Source of the DNA: Sipunculus nudus
Taxonomy: Eukaryota > Annelida > Sipuncula > Golfingiida > Sipunculidae
NCBI GenBank assembly: GCA_026874595.1
Contig: CM049309.1
Span: 71,780,926 to 71,844,925 of the forward strand
Direction: 5' to 3'
Length of the DNA: 64,000 nt
Positions within the stretch are counted from its first letter, which is position 1. The number at the start of each line of letters is the position of its first letter. Below the pieces are notes generated by a model. The model did not search any database. It worked only from the letters and a program-made list of their open reading frames with translations, and had not been told where the DNA came from. A program made the position numbers and the translations under genes. Below, piece after piece: positions 9,341-21,587 of this stretch.

Positions 9341-12300
9341 ACTCCAGTGGTCCTACCTTATGAGTTATAGTACAGGGTATTAGTACAGTGACCGTGACTT
9401 GTCCTCCAGTGGCCCTGTGTGACCTTATGCACTTATATGTACGACAAACCTGAAGAGGGTACATTGGCAGGTACCTACCAAATAGACCCTGTGATGCACT
9501 TTACATAATTTTACATACAAAGCATTAACTTAAATGTTGAAAACATCAAAATCATCACAATTTATCTATTTGAAACAAAGAGCAATACTAATAACTGAAT
9601 TATAAATATAAACTTGCCATTTGTTGAAAGGAGGTAATAAATTAACATCTGTCTGTTTATCAATTTTTAAGGGGGGGTTACAAAGTTTGGTTTTTAAACT
9701 ACACTAGTTTTATTACATTAGTTTTGGGAACTGGTGGAGTGTTACATACACTCTCTGTCTTTTAGTAACTTTAACCTGACTATTATTATTTATTATCAAT
9801 AATTTTCCCATTATAGAAACATAATAAGTATTTTAAGTACATTTACAGAGTGTATATAGTTCATAGTACAATATTTCACCAGAGGTCTTTCCTGTCACAC
9901 ATAAATTAAAAGCATGAAACCAACCAGGAGTGACTTATATATAAATAAATAATATCTGCTTCCTCCAGCATTGTATATAGATACCAGAGTTTAATTTCAA
10001 AACATCAGTGGGTTATATTAGCTCACAAAATCTATTGTTAATAAGTTCAATTCAAACATGCTTCATCAATACATTAATACCAGTTACCAAATGTGGTATA
10101 AAAAGGTTCCCCCAGTTGATCAATAGACTTCATCTATATAGATCTAGTTTATGATCATTTTATTATGATTACTAGGTTTGCTGAAGAATATAAAGTTTGA
10201 TGGGCTATAAAACACCAACCAGGGGGAATACAACATGATTTCTGAAATCTCACTGTTGAAATGTTCTCAGTTCACAATAAAGTCAAATTCTGATTTATAA
10301 ATTTTACACAGACCTGTTCTTCTGACCTATAGTACATGTATGTATGAATCTATTTTAAAAACAATGTTATTCCCAGAACTAGAAAGCAGTCAGGGACTAC
10401 AAATATACCTCCACACAGATCCTGATCAAACATTCATGTGTGCTAGGACTAGTGCAGGAAATACATGAATGTGAAATGTGTATCATGGTTAACCAACCCA
10501 ATGGTTGCATCACAGGTCAGCACTGCCTGTAAGAATAAAGGCAGCCCATGTCAGCAGCGAACAGCTCTTGCACTAATCCTGGATAAACAAACTGATCTAT
10601 CCGGCAGTGGTAAATAATTCTTTTAACAATAATATATTATGAGGATCCCAGATTTCCTCCAACATTTAATAGACTGATCATTTGATATTTAATATATATA
10701 AAAAATATACCGGGTAATCCCCATACACTGGTGCAGCAAACTGATCATGTTTTCTGAAAATTTGTATTCTGGATTCTACAGAAAACAGAGCAAGGATGAT
10801 TTTGTCAGTATATCAAGATATTTCAGGTGGTAACTTGGCACTGAAGATGAACCATGCAGATACCATTTCTTCACATGTATACATGAATCAATCTATTTTA
10901 AGCTGTGTATCATTCACAGAACACCTCCATCAGATAATAACTTGATTCATACAGTCTCCAATAACAGCCAAACCTTGTAGTGACTGTGTACTATGGAGTA
11001 TTTCCAAATAGCCATTCCCAAGCCAGCTGGCAGCAAGTAGCTGTCATGCTGGCCAGCCCACCCTGGCAGTCAGTGCAGGAAGCATCTGGCCTGGAATAAT
11101 GATAAGTCCATAGAATTCCTTCATGTCCACCTGTAATTAACCTTTCCTGTCATCTCTGCTCATTACAATTGATTTCCAATGATAGGTGTTTTACTATATC
11201 TACCTGTATACCTGTGCCATGTGTGTCTGTTGTCAGGTGTGTTACATAACATCTGACCAGCGTGGTTTGGCAGTGATGCTTATCCTTGGCCTGGCTGGGT
11301 GGAGAGTTTTGGCTACTTCCACTGGGAGTGCCTGTGTTCTGTGCCAGTTTGGCACATTGAGCATGGCTTTTTGGCTGAGAAACATGGGCATCGTGGACCA
11401 TAAGAGTCAGATCTCCAGGTAATCAAGATCATAAGGGAAATGCACACACACTACGGCATTTGTATATTTGTCTCGCTGTATAATAATACAAGTTTCTATA
11501 TAAGTATTTACAACCAAATTTCAATAGCCGGATTCATCTCAACAGGCTCCTTAAAATTTGGATGGGATTACATTCTGTCGTGAATGAAACAATGTAACCA
11601 AAATGGAATGTCACATGACTGCATGGAATAGCAAAAGGACTGAGATCAGTGTACACACGGAAGCACACAATCATACAGCTGTACAACTAACCTCAGTCGA
11701 TATTACATGGAATACCGTCATCTGCTCGTGCATGCAATGTAAGTTTACATTTTTTCTCGATAGAACAAATTCTCACGGTCTAACTATGTAAAACTCAAGT
11801 TGTTCAGAAATGCCAATCTTGCATGCTATCTAATTTTAGAGTAATTCGCCATGAACATAGCCAGATGTTATCGTGACTTTATGTACCATTCTGATTTTTT
11901 TCTGTGGAGATGGTACTGGAGCTTATATTATTAAAAGACTGACGCTGAGCTGGCAGACACAGCACAGTGTTGTGATACGTCATTGTTACACTGAACAGTA
12001 CAGTACAACTGTTTCAGCCATTGTTTTACACAAACCAAATACAGTACACCCTCATATGTTTGCCATCATTCATTCACTGAATTTGAGTCCACCAAAACGA
12101 TGGTGTTTAGGTAATTGTGAGGACACACAATAAAACACCTACTTAACTTAAATTTGAAGCCTAAAACTTGCACTATTTGATGAATATTCATCCACTGAAT
12201 GTAAATGTGCTTTTCAGTATTATAATTATTAGAAATAAAAAAGTTAAAACAGATTGTTTTGTGTTTGATTGGCCAACACAGGGGTCAGTTAGTACAGGTA

Positions 12301-15300
12301 CAACCCAGCCTCCTGCTGGCACAAGCTCAGCAAATAAAAACTGCATTTCAGGAGTACAAAACATGTTTTGATTTATTAAAGATACCATAAGTATCTGCAC
12401 AATACTGCACTGAATACTGAACAGATAAAAATCAATCAATTGATTTCAGTTACTGAAATAAAATTTGGCATTAAATGGGTTTTGTCAAAAGTACCCTGAT
12501 TTGGTGGACCCCTGAATTTGTCTGCTGCCAATTTTACCATTCATTTCTTCTTATTTAACCTGTACAATCTATCTGTACTTGGTGTTTTAAATGAAGTAAT
12601 TTGTCTCTTTTCTTGGCTGCATTACATAACATGTAGCTATTATGTGCAATCATGTTATCAAATCTGTTGCCTTTCAACTTCTAATGCCTAATGCAAGGAT
12701 AATGTAAATGAGATGCCAATTATGCTATTACATATTACATATATATGTTCACATGTTTACTGTCAATGGGGAGCTTAATTCACATAGGTTTCATTTTCAC
12801 AATAACTTCTCTTCTGTGATTACCACAAACTTGAAACCCTTGTGAGCATGAACTTTTTGTGAATACCACAAACTTGGAACCCCTGTAAGCATAAACTAAC
12901 CACAGCGTCTAAACAAAATATAACATTACTGAATAGACAGCACTGATTACTTTTAGGCTTTAACAAGAGAGGGGACCATCCAGGTTCATAATATATCAGA
13001 TGCAGAAAAGATACTTAACTTGTACACAAACATACAAAATATATTCAGCTTATTACATACTACAAACAACCTTCATAGATTGCTTTTACTTTAAACAGAC
13101 CAAACAAAATTTTTGTACTTATATAAACAAATCATTTAATAGCAGGCTCTTTCACAGAGGTGATAATACATATATTATTGAAGTTATGTACTGGAAAGTG
13201 AGAACTGAAAATATTCGCTCTGAAGAACCAATTTAGGAAATAAATTCTTACTTTATAAAAGGGATGACAGCCAAAGAGATCTACAATCTTTACAGTACAA
13301 TCTTCTTGTGGAAGCATGTACTGGAAATGACTATATTACTATAGTCTCTTAACCTTCCTGAATAAAATGGATGTATCTCCAGGGCGCTGCTGGTGAAATC
13401 ATCAGGCTTAGCAGTTTATGAATATGCAGCACGTAGCACACACATTTATCCTGTACAACTTGTTACAAGTGATGTAATTCACAGTTGCTGAGCTTTAAGA
13501 ACTTCTGATGTTGTTACTGATAACTATCACAGGTTTAACTTGTAATCCAGGTTCATAAAACTTAAAAAAAAATAAATGATTACTATTTTAACAAACTTTT
13601 TAAATTTATTACATTTATGTAAACATAAATTGCATTGCCCACATGGAAATGGCTTCACACTGCTCTTAGTCTTAGTTAGCATTTAAAAATATAGATATTA
13701 TATATTATATATTGCATTTATCATACATTTATAACAAATTTAGAGAATTTATTTCTTGTGCTGTATTATAACTGATAAAATGTCAAGGATTCTTGCTGGT
13801 TCTTGCCAAAATGCACGTATAATCCTGGTATATGAAGTGATTATTTGCAAGTTCTCACAGCTGTTTATCTAGGAAAACATCCTAAGTACTGTCCTGGAGT
13901 ATAGCTTTATGTAATTCAGTATAGGATAGCACTTTGCAGTACATTGATATTCACTCATAAAAACTGGTCTAGGTGATTTGATCCAAGTAAGCAAAGGGAA
14001 GGCCTCAGCAAACACTGCTGCACCATACATAACTCACAAACCACAGTCTTGTGACACTGTTCAATGCTGACTGTATCAGACTGCGACAAGAGTTTTATAA
14101 TGTTACTTTTCCCACATCAATAGGACTGAGCTATTCATAAAATCTGTTGCACAGTAATGATGTACAAACCTAATATAACTGGAATGTTAAATTAAGTATG
14201 ACATTTATACACTAATATCACAATTATATATAAAGAATCACAAGGATGTCGATTTAACAACAATACAACTTCTGATCACATAAAGATTACTGAAATGCAT
14301 ATAAAATTTATTCTATATATAAAATTGATGTACACTATAATAGACACAAAAAATTTATTTTAAGTGTCAATAACATACCATTGTCAATAACATACACAAG
14401 CAACATATATAAATAAGTATAGAAGTCTGTATCATATTAGACCATCTGGTCTCACACATATTTATTATGACCATGAAATAACCACTGAATGTTTACGAGG
14501 TATCCAATGCAAAATTAATACACAAAACCAATACATGTATTTGATATATCGGAGGTTCCACAAAATAACTGCACTGGTCTTTTTCACATCAGACTTAGAA
14601 ATTAAGCAGACATAAAGATAAACACTATTGCATGTTAATATACTGTACAAGGACTTATTTTAATTTCAGGAAGGTAATGAGACACCTGTAATAAAATAGC
14701 CTAGCAAAATCAGCTGTTGTTTATCAACCACTGATTAAAATATCTGAAATTCTAATTAACCAACTGTGATATATCATTTTAAGGTTATTGTAATCAAATT
14801 ATCATTCATTACAATTATAATGTAATTAACCTTTTTCTGTTTGTTATTATCAATTTATCATTTTTTTTAATAATCACAACCTATGACATGTACCATATGC
14901 ACTGGTTTTTTAAAGTACCTAAAATTCCCACAAACTACAGAAAATAAATTGAGAGATATTTAAAAAACTTTTCCAAAGGTTAAAATTAGGTTTCAAATCC
15001 TGCTAATCCCATATCACCTTTTAATTAGACTAATGCATATAATTAAATCTTTGCGTAATTTATGCATGACAGGTAAATTCCACTGTCCATGAATATTAGT
15101 TGTAGAATTCTAAACTGGGCTTGGACTTCTTGATTCAATTATTCAAATTTCAAATTAACTCTTGCTCCCCTTAAATTATAATTTTCACATATTGAGATTT
15201 TAATGAGTGATCCTTCTTAATCCAATTGGTATGTTATTAGCCTAATGACAATAAAAAGAAATAATTAATTAGCAGAAAGGATGTGACTGCAAGCTTGCTT

Positions 15301-16800
15301 TTCAGATATGGACAAGATATTCCACATTTGCTTTCTGTGTTAAATGTTATGTATATCTTTTTTTTTTAATGGGATCAAGTCTCTTATAAACTGCTTGTTA
15401 CTTTCCTGTCTTCATGTTTTTTTAATTTTCAGGGACAAATGTGGTCTCTCCCACCATAACTGACTGGTCAAAATATATAAATAATAAGAGAAAAAAAAAA
15501 GAAAACCCTAGACACGATTGATTCATTTTGAAATTAAAGAAACATTAACTCTCAATATTTTTAGTTTGTATTAAAAATATTGTGACTAAAAAAACAGTAT
15601 CTTGATATGATAAGAAAATGTAAAATATGAAACTCTGAATAAAGATTAATAAATATAATTATTCAAAACAAAATAATCAATTAAAAAACTGATATATTAA
15701 TTAATATAACTTAATTAAAACTAATATGAAAATTAAATTATCTTTCAATTAATTGATTTTGACATTATATGAATATAATAATGCAAAGCAATGCCACAGA
15801 AAGTTTTCACTGAAGATTAACAAAAAAAATACTGTCTTTTTAAATTTTAATTTTAATAATGTAGCTGTACTAAAATCTGGGTATAATGATATTTTGGTCC
15901 ATCAACAATTTTAGTTGACTCTATCAATCTGCAGATCTTCATTTCCCAAATCACAAAGGCTCAACCAAATAATAATCTAAAACTCACAGCTGTTATGCTT
16001 GTGTTAATTAAGGCTCTTTAAATAGCTCTCTGAATACTGTCTGTACTTTACACAAACTGGTGCATGCTCTGTGAAACTATATACAGAATGCCACAGACAT
16101 ATCCCGTTTTCTTGTTAATCAGTATTCCTGCGTCTAGCCTGATTAAACTATGTATTCTAATCATGCAACATTGGCTGTACAGTACCATTATTGGGGAGGG
16201 CACCTCTTATCATACATGGCACAATAACATCTATTAGGCTGGCACACCGACGGTTACACTGCTCTTTTCTTGAACACAGAATAAACCCTGCATGCCAGTG
16301 AGCTGTTGCGTCATTTGTTTATGGAAGTCAGACACAACAAACCTGAATATAAAATTATGATAGCCTATGAAATATTCATATCCATAAGTGTACATATGGA
16401 ATTATTTCTATCTTTTCCTTGGGTATGTGGGTTCATTTCACTTAACTTATGAATACAAAGTTGGCAATGCTAACAATGTCATTGTGTTTAAATTAGGATA
16501 TTATTTTATGAAATCTACAGCATAAAATAACATAACTTTGTTGCAACAAGCTACTTTAAAAATAAAATGTTGAATATCAAATGCAAAGGTTAATTAAGTA
16601 TTTTGCTTGAGGAAAAAATGATTAATTACACAAAATAAATGACTGAATTAGCATTAAATTTTATCTTAAAAGTTTTCCCTATGTTGTCTTTATATGAGCA
16701 TGACTTTTCAAATAAAGGGTTTTGTCTAACAATAAATATTAAAATAAATAAACAAAAAAAAAACAAACATACTATATAATTTTAAAAAAATATTTATTTA
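9341..16800. other. Long intronic/flanking region without recognised genes
   Basis: Mostly AT-rich single-copy DNA. Blocks of more balanced composition lie at 10.48-10.62, 11.0-11.42 and 16.08-16.35 kb. A two-copy 43-bp repeat (TACCACAAACTTG...) is at 12821-12896. A region with several TAATTA/TAATCC motifs is at 14.98-15.34 kb. No exon is confirmed. Confidence 0.5.
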
Positions 16801-16806
16801 TTATCA

Positions 16807-16914
16807 ATTCTAACATCTATTATTATTATTACTATATAATTATTACTATTATTATTATATTATTATTACAATTAATATTATTATTATTTATTCATGCGGA
16901 GGGGGGGGGGGGGG
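16807..16914. repeat. Imperfect (ATT)n followed by G14
   Basis: Interrupted ATT/TTA repeats from about 16807 to 16890, then GCGGA and a G tract at 16901-16914. Confidence 0.8.
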
Positions 16915-17279
16915 TTCAAGAGAGCATAAACATTAAACAAAATTTGGCTTTTGTGATCCAAGTCTGACAAAACTTGAAGGGATCCTTAAGAAAAGTTGTG
17001 GTTGAAACATAAAGTTGAGTGCAAGTTGGTAGAGTCTATCCGTGGCTTACCCTGAGCGGCTCTGTGAACCATTCAACTTCTGGCCGAGGGACTTCCGTGG
17101 CCCACATTGAGCCTGTACACTTGTGCAACTACTGGGCAAGTAGGCTGAGGTCCACACTGTATTTTCTATCCGTGATTAAGGACTGAAGTCTGAGCCCTGC
17201 TCATACAGGGGTCTCTGTATCAAATAGGGAGTTCACACGAAATCAGAAATAAAAGGCCTTGCATGGCACTTATTACTGC

Positions 17280-17292
17280 AGGTCAGAGGTCA
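17280..17292 (+). promoter_or_regulatory. Perfect DR1 nuclear-receptor element
   Basis: AGGTCA G AGGTCA, the consensus direct repeat spaced by one base (RXR/HNF4/COUP-TF type). It sits in a GC-balanced non-repetitive block upstream, in NFI orientation, of a candidate first exon ending at 17051. The sequence match is certain; function is inference. Confidence 0.35.
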
Positions 17293-17759
17293 AACCTACA
17301 CAATCCATGCGCTGGTGTTAATAATAGATTAGCAAAGGCTTGGCGGCGAAACCTGGCCATTCACAGGAGCCCACTGCTCACCTTATTCAGTTTCTTGCTA
17401 ATTTTCAATTAATTGGTGGTCATGCCTTCCTTATGCTGGCTTGGGTGAGTCAAGTCTTCAGCACATCAAAAAGTTTTCACTCGCCCTCACTATGGCTGAG
17501 TGTCATCCCATCACTGACATACAGGATAAGTATACCTTTTATTGTCTGCATATTTTCTGCATGTTTAACACCTTATAGGTGCCACACTTAACAGTGCATG
17601 TTATATACCCTTTATTAAGCTACCGCTGCTTTTGTGCAGGGCTGCGGTAAACTTACCTGATCTAGCGCAAGCACTGCTGGCCAACTTCTCTCAGAAAAAG
17701 TTTCAGCAAGTTGCAAACTTCTGTTAGATAATGCTGAATTTTTTTCTATAAAACTTTGA

Positions 17760-20700
17760 ATGTTAAATTAAATATATAACTCTCTGACTGTTCAGGAAGA
17801 AATATGGAAATATTTAAAGTAAAACCAGAGTTTTGTAAATTATATAAAGCTAAACAAGTACCCAGGTGTAAGCACTGGTACTGCAGTGTGCGTCTTAGTA
17901 ATGATGTTACCTGGGCATCTACACACCCTCACTGCCGTCAGAGCCATACAAGGTATTGATACATGTATAGAAACCTAGTTACTGCCCGACTACAAATGTA
18001 TGTCTGTAAAGGAAGGGAAATGATTTCAAGTGTCAATGATAGATATAAAGATAATGTGTGCATGTACATCTTTCCTCGTGCACACAGATCAATAGCAGTG
18101 ATTGTTTCAAGCTTCTCTCCAAGAATGATAAGTTATCCATCTGTCCCTTTAAACAGACAAGACCTTCTTAAAAACTAAACAAAGAATTTATATCAAATAC
18201 ACACTGATATTATACATTACATTATGAAATAACCAGTAAACATAACAGTATAAGCAATCTATATGTAATCTAAAAAAAAATTTTAAATATAAAATTATAT
18301 ATTACAATAACACCAATATCTATGATTTCTTTGTTCACATAATTATTCTATATTTTATTATATTAGGAATTAAACACAAATGTATACATAAATCCAAATA
18401 TTTTTTAAAACATCAACTTACACTCTGGGCTATCAAGGCTCATCTTTTAACTTATAAAAATGAAGAAACCCCCAAAAAATGTTTTTTTTTTTAATGTTTA
18501 TTTGGGTATTAAATGTGTATGTGTGTGTCCCGGTAAAACAACACCGGGCAGACGTTTGTGTTCTTAATTAACACCAGCTACCTTATGTACTGGTACAAAC
18601 TCTAATACACTATACACCCTTGATGACCTGGCCTCTGCTGTACTTTGTTGTACTACAATCTTATTAACTTAGGTCAGTATAGGTTTATTTTGTGTATGAT
18701 ACAGCAGAGCTATGACACTGATAACTATAAATGTTTATTACAAACATATCATGTGACACAAGTTCCCCTTCTGAGATTTAAACAGTATCCCATTTGCATT
18801 TGTAAGTTCAATTTACAACAAGTGCACAAACATTTATCAACAAAGCTTTACCTGGGTAGCTTCATGAGTAATATGGAAGCATACATCATCTCCAATTTTT
18901 TCTTTGAAAAAGTGAGAGATTGGGGGGGGGGGGGGGGGTGAGTGATTGTTTTTCTCAATAGCATGATAATGAATCAGTCACTTTTATTATATATATATTA
19001 AAAAGGATTAATTATTTATAACATTTTTTAATATTTATATTATAAATATGTTGAATTCTAATGACTTAATGCCACATTTGTACTTTTTACAAAATATATT
19101 GTGCTACATACTTTTTTTCAAAATAGAATGAACATGAATCTGTCATCTTTATTACATATTTATATACACAGAAAAAGATTACTTACAATTTTTAGATTAA
19201 TTTTTATTATATTTATATTAAAATTATTAGGTGAATTCCAATGACTTAATACCACACTTAAGCTTGTAACAAAACATATTATAAATTATAACAATTACTG
19301 AATAAACTGACAAGGAGAAGCATTATTTTTATGCTCAGAAATTCAATAACAATTGTCCTGGATTTATCCCCAACATCAAAAAGCAAACGTTTCACTTAGT
19401 ACCAATTGTTTTCATGTTCTGATCTTTTTCGAGCTCAAGTGTAACATTTCCAGCCTTTTAATTAATGAGCAGTGGACCCAATATTGGTTTTTGCCTGGGA
19501 CCTGATCTTCCACGCATGAACATATTCACGCTCAGATGGTGTAATCCAGGCCCGCATTAAATATGATTCATCTCTGATCAGTCATGGACAAGTTACACCT
19601 GACTTCTTAACGATATATCAAACCAAGCACGGACAACTAACCTGTGACTCATCAGAGGCAATTATTGAACTGTTAAGTATGTAACACAAACCTACCATTG
19701 TTGACAGTGCACTCGCATAAACACAATTTTACTCCCCCTATTACCATGAATTAAAGACTGTAAAAAAATCACATATCCAATATAAAAATATCTGAACAGA
19801 CCATAACAGTAGATGTACAATACTGTATTACCAACACTGAAATTTGTAGGCGTATGAATGAAGATTTATGATGGAGCATACTTCTGCATGAAATGATACA
19901 CAATGAAAATATAAAATGACCCACAAATGACTTAACTTCATGGTACATGCTGAATCCATAAATGATATAAGATACCGATCAGGTGGCTGCCACTAAGTAG
20001 GTACGTCCTGGTCATATCGTCAGGGGGCTTCTCGTAGCCCAGTACATTAACGCCACATGGTGACAACACTGTGTATTTTCCAACTATCAGTACAGGTGGC
20101 TACTTCAGTACTGTGCTGGATCAGGTCATCGCTGACTGATAGTTTAATCAGCTGCAGAAGCTGACATTGCTGTGGACAGCCGGGCTGTTCTTGCAGGTAG
20201 TACACAGGGACACACCTGTCATGTCAAACGGAACAGCGCTGCATCGAAAGTAAATCACATCATTTGCAGGTGCTGGTCTGTTTTTTAAGCTGCTCCTGTA
20301 TATACTAACCAGTGTTGGGGAACGGAGCTGACTATTATGGGATGTCATCTATTGCCCACAGCTGTGCTCCGTCCTTGGTTCCACTTCCCTCTCTGTCATC
20401 TCAGCTTGCGCTTCAGGTGTTGCCACTGGGACAAACAGCCTCCGCTCAGACTCTATCTGCAGCAATGATCCACTGACTGATGACAATTATGGATAGCTTA
20501 ACTGTGGTGATTATCTCCTATGGGTATCACTGGTTTCAACCAATGCTTTTCTTGTTGTCTATTAATTATTACATTATTAACAAATACTTTGTATTGCATA
20601 TTTCTGTCAACAAGATCACATATCATATTACAGACATTGTGCATTTCATATACATTGAATTTATTTTAATAATTTAAGAAAAATATTCAAATTAAAATCA

Positions 20701-21540
20701 AATGTCTCAGTGGTATGTTTCGACATATCGTTAGACACACAGGATAATGAAAGACTTAAGTGATGCAAAGGTTTAAGAGTTCAATTTAGTATTCAAACCT
20801 AAAAACAATTTTAAAGTCTATTGGATGATACATTCTAAATCAAACTAAGTTTTTCAGTTATTCTTTAGAATATGCTCCTTGCTTCAAGCCTATCTTTAAA
20901 TCAAAAACAAAACTGAGAGAAATTAAAAAATTAACTAATACATATAACTCATATAACAAAGTCATCATCAAATCTCTTTTTTTATGAAAAGCTCTTAAGT
21001 GTCTACATACAAAATTATTCATTTTTTATCCCAATATTAGATTAAAGAAATAGAACTTTCTGTGCTCCACCCAATTCGTGATTCACTGATACAGTTCTAA
21101 CAATAGACCTGATAACAACAGAAATGCCCTGGGAGCCACTATGGCGTTTCCATAATTCCAGGACTGGTTGGTTATTTATCAGTAAAAACCAGTGATGCCC
21201 AAGCCGTTTAACCCTGTGCTTAAGTCTTATAGAACACCTGAGTAAACGAGTTTATTGCAGGTAGCTCCCGCACACCTGGACACCACTGGGGAGGGGATGC
21301 TGGCTGTGTTAATTTCTCTCCTGTTACCTGTCTGTCTGGATTTCTTCTTTATGCATGCATAACACTTCATGATGGAACTGTATCTAACTTTCATGCATAC
21401 AAAAACTGACCCAGAATATAAACTGAGAAGCATGGGCCTCTGTAATAAATGAATAACTGTTATTTTGATAGGAAAGGATCATAACAGTTTAATTAGCTCA
21501 CCATTTTTCTGGGGGAAACAAAGACACAGTCTGCTGCTAA
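17760..21540. other. Intronic/flanking region, no confirmed gene
   Basis: AT-rich, with a G17 tract at 18922-18938, a diverged 165-bp tandem duplication at 18965-19295 and a GC-balanced block at 19.98-20.48 kb. No coding similarity is seen. Confidence 0.5.
18965..19295. repeat. Diverged 165-bp tandem duplication
   Basis: GAATCAGTCACTTTTATTA...GAATTCTAATGACTTAATGC is followed 165 bp later by GAATCTGTCATCTTTATTA...GAATTCCAATGACTTAATAC, each continuing into ACAAAA(T/C)ATATT. Confidence 0.6.
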
Positions 21541-21587
21541 TTTCACTTTTTTGTTCGAAATGTTGAGAAAACTCATCAAACACCTAA

